Part shown: positions 32,553 to 39,376 of the stretch, one piece after another
Position numbering within the stretch: the first letter of the stretch is position 1
How the letters are laid out: the number at the start of each line of letters is the position of its first letter
Source: a virus
Direction: 5' to 3' (one strand)
Length of the DNA: 43,062 nucleotides
IMG/VR virus record: IMGVR_UViG_3300033747_000028
Location: 1-43,062 of that record
The notes under the pieces: generated by a model
The model's database searches: none
What the model was told of the DNA's origin: nothing
The model's input: only the letters and a program-made list of their open reading frames with translations
Position numbers and translations under genes: made by a program

Positions 32553-33560
32553 ATGAAAACCAGAAGAGCTAATCCTATAATTTATTACCAGGGAACAAAT
32601 ATAACTAAAAACTTAGAAAAGGAAATTAAATCATTTTCTTTTACCGATGTTGCTTCGGGATCGTCAGATACTATACAACTTAAAGTACATGATATAACAA
32701 AAAAATGGCTATCGAACTGGGCTCCTCAAACAGGCGATGTAATTGAAGCATCAATAAAAGTAGAAGATTGGAACAAAGAGGGAGATACAAGAGTTTTTAG
32801 CTGCGGGAAATTTATTGTTGATCGGCCACGGTACAGAGGGCGACCAGTTGAATTAAGTTTAAATGCTGCAGCACTTCCTAATGATACAGACTTTACAACT
32901 ACTAAAAAAAGCAGAACTTGGAATAAAGCCACTTTAGAGAAAATAGCACAAAAAATTGCTAATGAGAACAATTTAAATCTAGTTTTTGATTCCAGTTTAA
33001 ATCCCGATATAAAATTTGTTGAACAAAGTGAAGTTAGTGACAAAACTTTTCTTAATGATCTCTGCACCAGGTACGGTGTAGTAATGAAAATTTATAAAGA
33101 AAAAATTGTACTTTATAACGAAAAAGATTATGAGAGCAAGGAGCCGGTAACTACTATTGACGAATCAGAATTAGAAGACTGGGACCTCGATCCTAATCTT
33201 ACTGACAGCGGATATGATGGAGCTCATTTAAGTTACTTTGATCCAGAAACCGAAGAACACAAAGATTATACTTTTATAATACCAGGGGAACCAGGTAAAA
33301 AAATATTAGAGATTAATGATTTAGTATTTTCTCTTTCTGAAGCAGAAGCAAAAGCGAAAGGGGCTTTAAGAAAGAAAAATAAAAGCGAAATAAATTTGAA
33401 AGGTAAATTAAGTGGAGGAACTTTTTTAGTTGCCGGCAGCACTATAGAAATCACTGGCTTAGGAATTTATTCTGGCAAGTATTATATTGATAAAATAATT
33501 CATAATGTAAAACCTTATAAAATGGGCCTTGAAATGCATAAAGTTCTGGAGGGTTATTAA
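32553..33560 (+). CDS. Tail hub protein gpD-like (late control protein)
   Basis: A 335-residue protein of the P2 gpD family: TRRANPIIYYQGTNITKNLEKEIKSFSFTDVASGSSDTIQL, SRTWNKATLEKIAQKIANENNL and KPYKMGLEMHKVL at the end. This is the baseplate hub that binds the spike. The next gene's start overlaps its stop (ATGA-type junction). Confidence 0.88.
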   Translation: MKTRRANPIIYYQGTNITKNLEKEIKSFSFTDVASGSSDTIQLKVHDITKKWLSNWAPQTGDVIEASIKVEDWNKEGDTRVFSCGKFIVDRPRYRGRPVELSLNAAALPNDTDFTTTKKSRTWNKATLEKIAQKIANENNLNLVFDSSLNPDIKFVEQSEVSDKTFLNDLCTRYGVVMKIYKEKIVLYNEKDYESKEPVTTIDESELEDWDLDPNLTDSGYDGAHLSYFDPETEEHKDYTFIIPGEPGKKILEINDLVFSLSEAEAKAKGALRKKNKSEINLKGKLSGGTFLVAGSTIEITGLGIYSGKYYIDKIIHNVKPYKMGLEMHKVLEGY

Positions 33561-34114
33561 TGAGCTGGATTAAAGATAAAATTGTTCAGATATTAAAAAA
33601 TATGATCAGAGTTGGTAATGTTTCAAGTATCGATTATGAACGCGGAGCTGTGAAAGTGACCTTTCCAGATAAAGATAATATTGTTACAGATCTTCTTCCT
33701 TATCTTTCTTTTGAATATAATATGCCAGAGGTAGGGGATACTGTTTTATGTGTTTTCTTACCTAATGGAATTTCAAAAGGTTTTTGTCTGGGCCAGCCTT
33801 ATAGTCTCAAAAATATGCCAAAGCAGCCCGGGCCACAGTACTATTATAAAAACATCTATGACGAAGCCTTTTACCAGTACGATAAAAACTCAAAAACTTT
33901 AACCATAGACGCTGATAATATTGTGCTTAATGCAGCAACATCGATTGTTTTTAAAGCTCCTACAATTACTCTTGATGGAGAAACAACTATAACTAAAAAC
34001 TTAACTATTAATCAAAATCTTAATGTTAGTGGCACTATTTCTGCAGGTGGAGATATAACCTCAGGAGGATCAATTATTGATACAGCAGGCAACACTAACC
34101 ACCATACTCATTAG
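33560..34114 (+). CDS. Baseplate spike protein gpV-like
   Basis: A 184-residue protein of the P2 gpV family. An N-terminal OB domain (RVGNVSSIDYERGAVKVTFPDKDNIVTDLLPYLSF, then FCLGQPYS) is followed by a repetitive beta-helical C-terminal part (ITKNLTINQNLNVSGTISAGGDITSGGSI). It ends in HHTH, the kind of His motif that binds iron at the tip of gpV-type membrane-piercing spikes. It starts in the last base of gpD. Confidence 0.9.
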   Translation: MSWIKDKIVQILKNMIRVGNVSSIDYERGAVKVTFPDKDNIVTDLLPYLSFEYNMPEVGDTVLCVFLPNGISKGFCLGQPYSLKNMPKQPGPQYYYKNIYDEAFYQYDKNSKTLTIDADNIVLNAATSIVFKAPTITLDGETTITKNLTINQNLNVSGTISAGGDITSGGSIIDTAGNTNHHTH

Positions 34115-34129
34115 AAATAAGGTGATTAT

Positions 34130-34528
34130 ATGATTGGATATTTTGGTCCGGTTATCTTCGAAACATCAGATAGTCGGATTTTGAATTTTAATGACTTATC
34201 TCATACAGCTTCTGCCAGTTATGAAAAACATCAGATTATTGGCCAAAAACCTAGAAGTGAATTTAGCAATCCCGATCTTGAAACGATTAGCTTTACAATT
34301 AACCTCAATGGAAACCACGGCGTTAAACCCCGAGATGAGATAGAAAAGTGGGCCAGCATTGTAAATCAAGGAGAAGCATATTCGCTTGTTATAGGCAGCA
34401 AGATAGTTGGGGACGATCTCTGGGTGTGCCAAAGCATAAGTTCAGCCTGGAATACTGTATTTAACCAGGGAGAATTATTTTCAGCAAAAATAGATGTCTC
34501 TCTTGAAGAATACATTTCGGAGATGTGA
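34130..34528 (+). CDS. Tail protein gpU-like
   Basis: A 132-residue protein of the P2 gpU family: GYFGPVIFETSDSRILNF, KPRDEIEKWASIVNQGEAYSLVIG and VSLEEYIS. In P2, gpU is a tail tip or baseplate component. ATG 34130 follows AAGGTGATTAT. Confidence 0.85.
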   Translation: MIGYFGPVIFETSDSRILNFNDLSHTASASYEKHQIIGQKPRSEFSNPDLETISFTINLNGNHGVKPRDEIEKWASIVNQGEAYSLVIGSKIVGDDLWVCQSISSAWNTVFNQGELFSAKIDVSLEEYISEM

Positions 34529-34836
34529 TGCAAATGATTGATACAACCAAAATTAATTTAAATTTAAATGATGATCTTGAAGAATATCAGGAAGTTATAA
34601 GAAATGTAAAAACTATACTTACCACTCCAAAAGGAACAGTTGCTTTTGATAGAGAATTCGGAATCGACTGGTCTATTCTTGACCAACCGATGGCCCGGGC
34701 CAAAGGGCTTTTGACTGCAGAGTATGTTAAACAGGTAAGAAAATATGAACCCAGAGTAAAAGTTACTGAAGTATTATTTGAAGAACCGGATCAAGATGGA
34801 GTGTTAATACCTAAGGTGGTGTTAGAAAGTGGCTAA
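34528..34836 (+). CDS. Baseplate wedge gpW / gp25-like
   Basis: A 102-residue protein of the GPW/gp25 family: LEEYQEVIRNVKTILTTPKGTVAFDREFGIDWSILDQP is the diagnostic block. gp25-like proteins build the wedge that triggers sheath contraction. Start is taken as ATG 34528; ATG 34534 is possible. Overlaps the next gene by 8 bp. It carries one TGGCCCGGGCCA palindrome (34691-34702). Confidence 0.9.
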   Translation: MQMIDTTKINLNLNDDLEEYQEVIRNVKTILTTPKGTVAFDREFGIDWSILDQPMARAKGLLTAEYVKQVRKYEPRVKVTEVLFEEPDQDGVLIPKVVLESG

Positions 34837-35977
34837 AATTCAAGAATTGCAACACTTGCCGGAAATAAATTTTGTAGAAACAGATGTAGAAACTATGCTG
34901 GCCGATGCTATAGAAAGTTATGAAAAAGCTTTTTATGATCAAACTGGGAAAAAGAAAACCCTTGCCCCAGGTGATCCTGTTCGAATTTGGATTTATTCTC
35001 AAGTTTTGAAACAATACCAAACTAATTTGTTAATAGATAAAGTCGCAAAACAGAATTTGCTTTATTATTCCACAGGCGAAAAGTTAGAACATTTAGCTGC
35101 ATTGTTAAGTGTCGATAAAGACGGACCGCAAAAAGCGATAACAACTATGGAAATTACTCTTTCTGCAGCACAAGATAATGCAGTTCCTATAAAAGCCGGA
35201 ACCAGAGTTACTCCTGGTAATAATATATTTTTTGAAACTACTGAATATCAAGAAGTGCCGGCCGGGTCAACAACCTATGAATTTCAAGTTACTTGTACTG
35301 AAGCAGGAACAATTGGCAATGGTTTCACAGCTGGACAGATAGATACTCTTGTTGATCCAATACCTTATACTGAATCAATAACAAATATAGATACAAGTCA
35401 GAATGGAGCTGAGGAAGAAAGCGATGAAAGTCTGACCAGAAAAACATATTTGAAGCCAGAGTCGTTTTCAGTTGCTGGCCCGGAGGGAGCATATATCTTT
35501 TTTGTCAAAGAGTTTAGTCAGAGCATTATTGATGTTGTGCCAACTTCTCCATCGCCAGGAGTTGTGGATATTAGATTTATTTTAGAAAATGGAGAATTAC
35601 CTGACCAGGCAATAATAGATTCTTTAGAAGAATATTTGGATTTCAAAAAACGAAGGCCACTTACGGATAATGTACAGGTAGGAGCTCCGGTCCAAGTTAT
35701 GTATGATATAGATTTGACTTATTACATATCTTCAAATGATGAAGATATTGCTCAGAATATACAAGATGCAGTTGATCAAGCTATATCTGATTATCAAAAA
35801 TGGCAAAAAACAAAAATTGGCCGGGATATAAACCCGGATGAACTTAAAAGTAGAATAAAAGAAGCTGGAGCTAAAAGGTCTGTTGTTGCAGCACCAGTAT
35901 TTACTCAAGTTCAGAAAACAGAGGTGGCAGCTGCAGCCAATATAACTATTAATTATGGAGGTTTAGAAGATGAATAA
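34829..35977 (+). CDS. Baseplate protein gpJ-like
   Basis: A 382-residue baseplate J protein: an N-terminal arm (IQELQHLPEINFVETD), a beta-rich core (ITLSAAQDNAVPIKAGTRVTP, GTIGNGFTAGQID) and the ESDESLTRKTYLKPESFSVAGPEGAYIFFV block typical of P2 gpJ. GTG 34829 follows AAGGTGGTGTTAG. The C-terminal end overlaps gpI by 8 bp. Confidence 0.92.
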   Translation: MAKIQELQHLPEINFVETDVETMLADAIESYEKAFYDQTGKKKTLAPGDPVRIWIYSQVLKQYQTNLLIDKVAKQNLLYYSTGEKLEHLAALLSVDKDGPQKAITTMEITLSAAQDNAVPIKAGTRVTPGNNIFFETTEYQEVPAGSTTYEFQVTCTEAGTIGNGFTAGQIDTLVDPIPYTESITNIDTSQNGAEEESDESLTRKTYLKPESFSVAGPEGAYIFFVKEFSQSIIDVVPTSPSPGVVDIRFILENGELPDQAIIDSLEEYLDFKKRRPLTDNVQVGAPVQVMYDIDLTYYISSNDEDIAQNIQDAVDQAISDYQKWQKTKIGRDINPDELKSRIKEAGAKRSVVAAPVFTQVQKTEVAAAANITINYGGLEDE

Positions 35978-36710
35978 TAAAATAGATGAAGTTAAACTTA
36001 TTGAAATCTTACCTCCGAATTTAAGAGAAGATCCGGATATCATAGCAGCAAGCGAAAGCATAGACGCTGAACATCAAAAAACAGTAAGCAAAATAAATAA
36101 AGTTTTAACTGTTGGAGATATTGACAATGCAGAAGAAAAAGTTGTCGATCATTTAGCGCTGTCAGCTCATGCTGATTATTATGAACTCAGTTTACCAATT
36201 GAGAAAAAAAGAAAAATAGCAAAAAAAGCTTATATTTTGCATTATACAAAGGGAACTCCTTTTGCGGTCGAACAAATTGTCAGTGATGCATTTGACAACG
36301 CTATTGTGGAAGAATGGTTTGAATATGATGGAGACCCTTATTATTTCAGAATCCAAGTTGAGGATAGAATAACTGATCAAGAAGTCTTAAGAAAACTACT
36401 GAAAGCTATTAACTCAGCAAAAAATAAACGGTCCTGGTTAGAATCAGTTAACATTAAGCGCGAAAACATTGCTAATTTATATTTTGCATCTTTTATGCAT
36501 ACTAATCAAAATGTCACTTTAAAACAGATTCCGGTCCAAGATGTTTATGATCCAGTTAATAATCTTTATGTTGCCGCAGTTAATAGACAATCTAAGGAAT
36601 TGATTTTAAAACAAATACCTTTGCCCGAGGTTATAGAAAGTTCGGGCGCATTAAAAGTTGGAGTTGCAAACAGACAAAGTACTTATTTGAAATTATACAC
36701 GGAGGTGTAA
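35970..36710 (+). CDS. Tail protein gpI-like
   Basis: A 246-residue protein. The first ~140 residues match P2 gpI: LIEILPPNLREDPDIIAAS, VDHLALSAHADYYELSLPIEKKRKIAKKAYILHYTKGTPFAVEQIV. The C-terminal ~80 residues contain two imperfect repeats of ~35 residues (both with LKQIP and VANRQS/AVNRQSK), which probably attach fibres. Overlaps gpJ by 8 bp. Confidence 0.86.
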   Translation: MNNKIDEVKLIEILPPNLREDPDIIAASESIDAEHQKTVSKINKVLTVGDIDNAEEKVVDHLALSAHADYYELSLPIEKKRKIAKKAYILHYTKGTPFAVEQIVSDAFDNAIVEEWFEYDGDPYYFRIQVEDRITDQEVLRKLLKAINSAKNKRSWLESVNIKRENIANLYFASFMHTNQNVTLKQIPVQDVYDPVNNLYVAAVNRQSKELILKQIPLPEVIESSGALKVGVANRQSTYLKLYTEV

Positions 36711-37271
36711 ATGATGGCCCAGTTTAATAGTTTAACGATTACTCAAGATGGTTTAGAGCTGCAGTCAAAAGCTCAGACTGGTACTACTCTAAATTTTACT
36801 AGAGCAGCAGTTGGAGATGGAGAACTGCCGGATGGTACAAATTTAATTGATTTAAGTTCTTTGATAAATGAAAAGGAGTCTCTTAACCTTACCGATTTAT
36901 TTGTAGACGGCAGCGGTAATGCTAGAGCCAGAGCTACTGTTTCTAATCAAGGTTTAGCCACTGGTTTTTATATCAGAGAGATTGGTCTTTTCGCTAACGA
37001 TCCAGACAAAGGCGAAATTTTATATTGCGTAGCAAACGCCGGGCAGTATGCTGACTTTTTGCCGGCTGGAACTGGATCAGATATTGTAGAATCTACTCTT
37101 GATCTGGTAACTATTGTAGGTAATGCAGAAAATGTTACCGCTCAAATAGACGAAAGTTTAACTTATGTTACTGTAAAAGATATTAATGACAAATTAGATC
37201 TAGAGACTGCTGATCATCAATATAAATTAGTAGTTATTGACGGATCACTTGTTTTAGAGGAGGTATTATAA
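36711..37271 (+). CDS. Tail fibre, N-terminal collar domain protein (gpH-like)
   Basis: A 186-residue protein with the phage tail-collar fibre domain (DUF3751 type): LTITQDGLELQSKAQTGTTLNFTRAAVGDGEL, LNLTDLFVDGSG, GFYIREIGLFANDPDKGEILYCVANAGQYADFLPA. This is the module that plugs into the baseplate. It is short, since a full fibre has a long C-terminal shaft. The DGR target gene follows after one small gene and may supply the missing receptor-binding tip. ATG 36711 follows GGAGGTGTAA. Confidence 0.88.
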   Translation: MMAQFNSLTITQDGLELQSKAQTGTTLNFTRAAVGDGELPDGTNLIDLSSLINEKESLNLTDLFVDGSGNARARATVSNQGLATGFYIREIGLFANDPDKGEILYCVANAGQYADFLPAGTGSDIVESTLDLVTIVGNAENVTAQIDESLTYVTVKDINDKLDLETADHQYKLVVIDGSLVLEEVL

Positions 37272-37589
37272 ATGAAAGGATTTCCTAAAAAATTAAAGAC
37301 AAAAAAAGATTATGAAAATATCGTCGATGATTTCGGCTACACTCAAAAAGTAAAAGAAGCTTATCAGGCATTGTTAGAAACTGATCAGCATTATGTATTT
37401 GATAAAGAACTGGCAACTGAGGATGAAAGGACTGGCCCGCTCCCTGATTATAAAATAATGAAAGAAGATGATCAGGAAACCGAGACGGTTAAAATTGTTC
37501 AGTATAAATTAGTAGATAACCCTGACTCAAAGCTCAAAGAGTTAGGATTTACAGAATCTGAAGTTCAAGAGGTGATTGACTTATGCTAA
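37272..37589 (+). CDS. Hypothetical linker or fibre-assembly protein
   Basis: A 105-residue charged protein, ATG 37272 after GAGGAGGTATTATAA. The N-terminal half is a small helical domain (KTKKDYENIVDDFGYTQKVKEAYQALLE). The middle is acidic and the C-terminus has SKLKELGFTESEVQEVIDLC. It lies exactly between the fibre gene and the DGR target gene and overlaps the latter by 7 bp, so it may chaperone or bridge the adhesin. Function not recognised. Confidence 0.5.
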   Translation: MKGFPKKLKTKKDYENIVDDFGYTQKVKEAYQALLETDQHYVFDKELATEDERTGPLPDYKIMKEDDQETETVKIVQYKLVDNPDSKLKELGFTESEVQEVIDLC

Positions 37590-38629
37590 GTGTAGTAGGA
37601 GTAGATAGTCCTGCTTTTTACAACGCTGAAGGAAACATAGAAAAGACAACCGGAGTCCAGGGAGTAGATATTCCGGCCCTGGCATTAAGAATTAATAGGC
37701 AGAACTTAAAAATTGAATCAGCATCAGCACTAACTGCCTCAGACAATGATGGCAGTTTTTCTAGTTTTGCGATGGGTACAGATTATTATATCTATGCCTG
37801 TCAACCAGCTGATGGTATTGAGCCAGACTTTGTGCTTTCGGCTAACTCTACTTATCCAGATACAATTCCTTCTGGAGTTACGCCCAGTGCTGATAACACT
37901 CGGAAGATTGGTGGCTTTCATTATGGCCGGGTAAGGAACAGTTCTACAGCTTCTGATGTATCAGAAAGCATTGTACCTAACTCAGTTTGGGACCTTGTTA
38001 ATCGTCCTAAATGTTCCCCTGAGGGGATGGCTAAGGTAGGAAACCTTTGGGTAGATATTTATCTGGCATCTGATGATGGTAACGGTGGTGTTGAATCAAA
38101 ATATAATGCGACACCTATAACCGGAACTGAAGGCTTAAGCTGGTACAGTTTCGCTGAAAGGTTTGCCAAAGTTGATAAGAGGATGGCATCAATGTCAGAG
38201 TGGACAGCATTAGCTCAGGGCAGTCCTCAGGGTAACGATGGTGACAATGTCAATGCCTGGTCTGCTACCAGCAACAGCAGTAGAACTGCAACTGGTACTG
38301 TAACCAATGCTATCAGTAATTATAATATTGTCGATTGTGCTGGTAATGTGTATGAGTGGTTGGATGAACTTTCTATTAGACAGGATAGTTCAGTGACTAC
38401 CGACTGGCGCTGGTATGATCCCGATACTGACTTTGATGAAAGCATCGAAAGCAATTGGAATGAGTTAGGAGATTTATATCTACCTAATGATAATGGTCTT
38501 ACTGCTTTCAGAGCAGGTGGCGGCTGGGACTATGGTGTCCGCTGCGGTGCTCGTTCGGTCGACGTGGGCTACCGACCGTGGGGCGTGTTCTCGCTCCGCG
38601 GGTCTCGTGGTGTCTGTGATCCTCTGTAA
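37583..38629 (+). CDS. DGR variable protein: C-type-lectin/FGE-sulfatase-like phage adhesin
   Basis: A 348-residue protein, ATG 37583 overlapping the previous gene. About residues 1-150 are a beta-rich N-terminal region that should attach to the tail. About 155-348 form a formylglycine-generating-enzyme-type C-type lectin fold (VGNLWVDIYLAS, MASMSEWTALAQGSP, CAGNVYEWLDE, then GLTAFRAGGGWDYGVRCGARS). The last 39 codons hold the variable repeat. Variable residues are 314, 316, 317, 320, 327, 329, 330, 331, 334, 336, 338 and 339, embedded in an invariant frame of GW, CGARSV, PW and GSRGVC. In other DGR phages this protein binds the host receptor; here that is inferred from position after the tail fibre. 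Confidence 0.93.
   Translation: MLSVVGVDSPAFYNAEGNIEKTTGVQGVDIPALALRINRQNLKIESASALTASDNDGSFSSFAMGTDYYIYACQPADGIEPDFVLSANSTYPDTIPSGVTPSADNTRKIGGFHYGRVRNSSTASDVSESIVPNSVWDLVNRPKCSPEGMAKVGNLWVDIYLASDDGNGGVESKYNATPITGTEGLSWYSFAERFAKVDKRMASMSEWTALAQGSPQGNDGDNVNAWSATSNSSRTATGTVTNAISNYNIVDCAGNVYEWLDELSIRQDSSVTTDWRWYDPDTDFDESIESNWNELGDLYLPNDNGLTAFRAGGGWDYGVRCGARSVDVGYRPWGVFSLRGSRGVCDPL
38514..38618 (+). repeat. DGR variable repeat (VR)
   Basis: A 105-bp copy of the template repeat at 39031-39135 (constant offset of 517 bp, no gaps). It differs at 18 positions, and at all of them the template has A. Changes are to G (11), T (5) or C (2). The last 19 bp (38600-38618, a GT-rich run without A in either copy) are identical and are the likely initiation-of-mutagenic-homing (IMH) region. 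Beyond 38618 the two copies diverge. It ends 11 bp before the stop of the adhesin gene. Confidence 0.97.
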
Positions 38630-38672
38630 TTCGTGATTTGATAATCTGTCTTTTTATAAGGTGTGAATACTT

Positions 38673-39008
38673 ATCAAAAATTTTACAATACATCAAAAAG
38701 TATATGATTTTATGGTTTGGTTTTTCCCGATTGTAGATAACTTTCCGAAGTACGAAAAATTTGTACTTTGTACTCAAATTAAGAATTCAATACTTGATAT
38801 CTCAAAAATTATTATTGAAGCAAATAAATCTAGAGGTAGCAAAGTTAGATTTCTGCACCGGGTAGATGTCAGACTTGAACAATTAAGAATGCTGATCAGA
38901 TTTTCTCACAAAAGAAGATATTTAAATGATTCTAAATATGAAAATGCATCTAAAAAAGTCAATGAAATAGGCCGCATGCTTGGAGGTTGGATCAAGTCGT
39001 GCGATTAA
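38673..39008 (+). CDS. avd: DGR accessory variability determinant (Avd)
   Basis: A 111-residue four-helix-bundle protein: KNFTIHQKVYDFMVWFFPIVDNFPKYEKFVLCTQIKN, then GSKVRFLHRVDVRLEQLRMLIRFSHKRRYL and ASKKVNEIGRMLGGWIKS. The last segment is diagnostic for DGR Avd proteins, pentameric basic partners of the reverse transcriptase. The conserved N-terminus lies upstream of the first ATG (38712), which has no ribosome binding site. In frame, only non-standard starts exist after the stop at 38664: ATA 38667 or ATC 38673, behind AAGGTG (38658-38663). I favour ATC 38673. It ends 22 bp before TR. Confidence 0.85.
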   Translation: MKNFTIHQKVYDFMVWFFPIVDNFPKYEKFVLCTQIKNSILDISKIIIEANKSRGSKVRFLHRVDVRLEQLRMLIRFSHKRRYLNDSKYENASKKVNEIGRMLGGWIKSCD

Positions 39009-39030
39009 ATATTTGGGGTTAAGAGCGTTA

Positions 39031-39135
39031 CAGGTGGCAACTGGAACAATGGTGTCCACTGCGGTGCTCGTTCGGTCAACGTGAACAACCAACCGTGGAA
39101 CGTGAACTCGAACAACGGGTCTCGTGGTGTCTGTG
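39031..39135 (+). repeat. DGR template repeat (TR)
   Basis: A 105-bp non-coding template. It holds 24 adenines, 18 of which are replaced in VR. Read in the target frame, it has nine AAC, one AAT, one CAC and one CAA codon at exactly the 12 variable positions; the fixed frame between them is free of A. AAC and AAT can only mutate to NNC or NNT codons, so no stop codon can arise. Located between avd and the reverse transcriptase gene, as in the Bordetella phage BPP-1 DGR. Confidence 0.97.
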
Positions 39136-39376
39136 CTCTTCATGCAAAAATCTTTCAGACAGTAGTGGTTACGGCCACTGCTGCAGTGTTTCTAGAAATG
39201 AGGAACAGGCTTTTAATCCCTGCTGAGATACTTTTTAAGTCAATCCAGCAAAAAATTTAGATTGCTGGCCAGGCAGCAAGTATTGAAAAATAGAAAGTTG
39301 TCACAGTCAGCGACTGCCCGTTCTCATTTGAGCGGGCTTTTAATTTTCACCCACAAATAAAGAAAGTGGTGATAAT
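39136..39376 (+). ncRNA. Structured spacer of the TR RNA
   Basis: No gene occupies this 241-bp spacer between TR and the reverse transcriptase. It holds hairpins that fit a structured template RNA. One is 39160-39183 (9 bp with one G-U, loop TTACGG). Two mutually exclusive hairpins share one arm: 39245-39250 with 39263-39268, or 39262-39267 with 39274-39279. In BPP-1, the RNA downstream of TR is known to prime and bind the RT-Avd complex, so a similar role is likely. A terminator-like stem (39316-39347) closes the region. Confidence 0.6.
39316..39347 (+). terminator. Intrinsic terminator or stem between TR and RT
   Basis: GCCCGTTC (39316-39323) pairs with GAGCGGGC (39330-39337) over 8 bp with one G-U, loop of 6 nt, followed by TTTTAATTTT. 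It may terminate part of the TR transcript and so give a TR RNA in excess over the reverse transcriptase mRNA. Confidence 0.65.

Noticed and set aside
37583-38513. A second variable repeat elsewhere in the window
   Set aside because: I found no other segment resembling TR outside 38514-38618.
38637-38678. Possible cruciform downstream of VR, as in BPP-1 (TTTGATA...TATCAAA)
   Set aside because: Only 7 bp with a 28-nt loop in AT-rich DNA; too weak to claim.
38508-38777. Minus-strand open frame across the VR
   Set aside because: It is antisense to the adhesin and avd, has no ribosome binding site, and its length reflects the stop-poor GC-rich VR.
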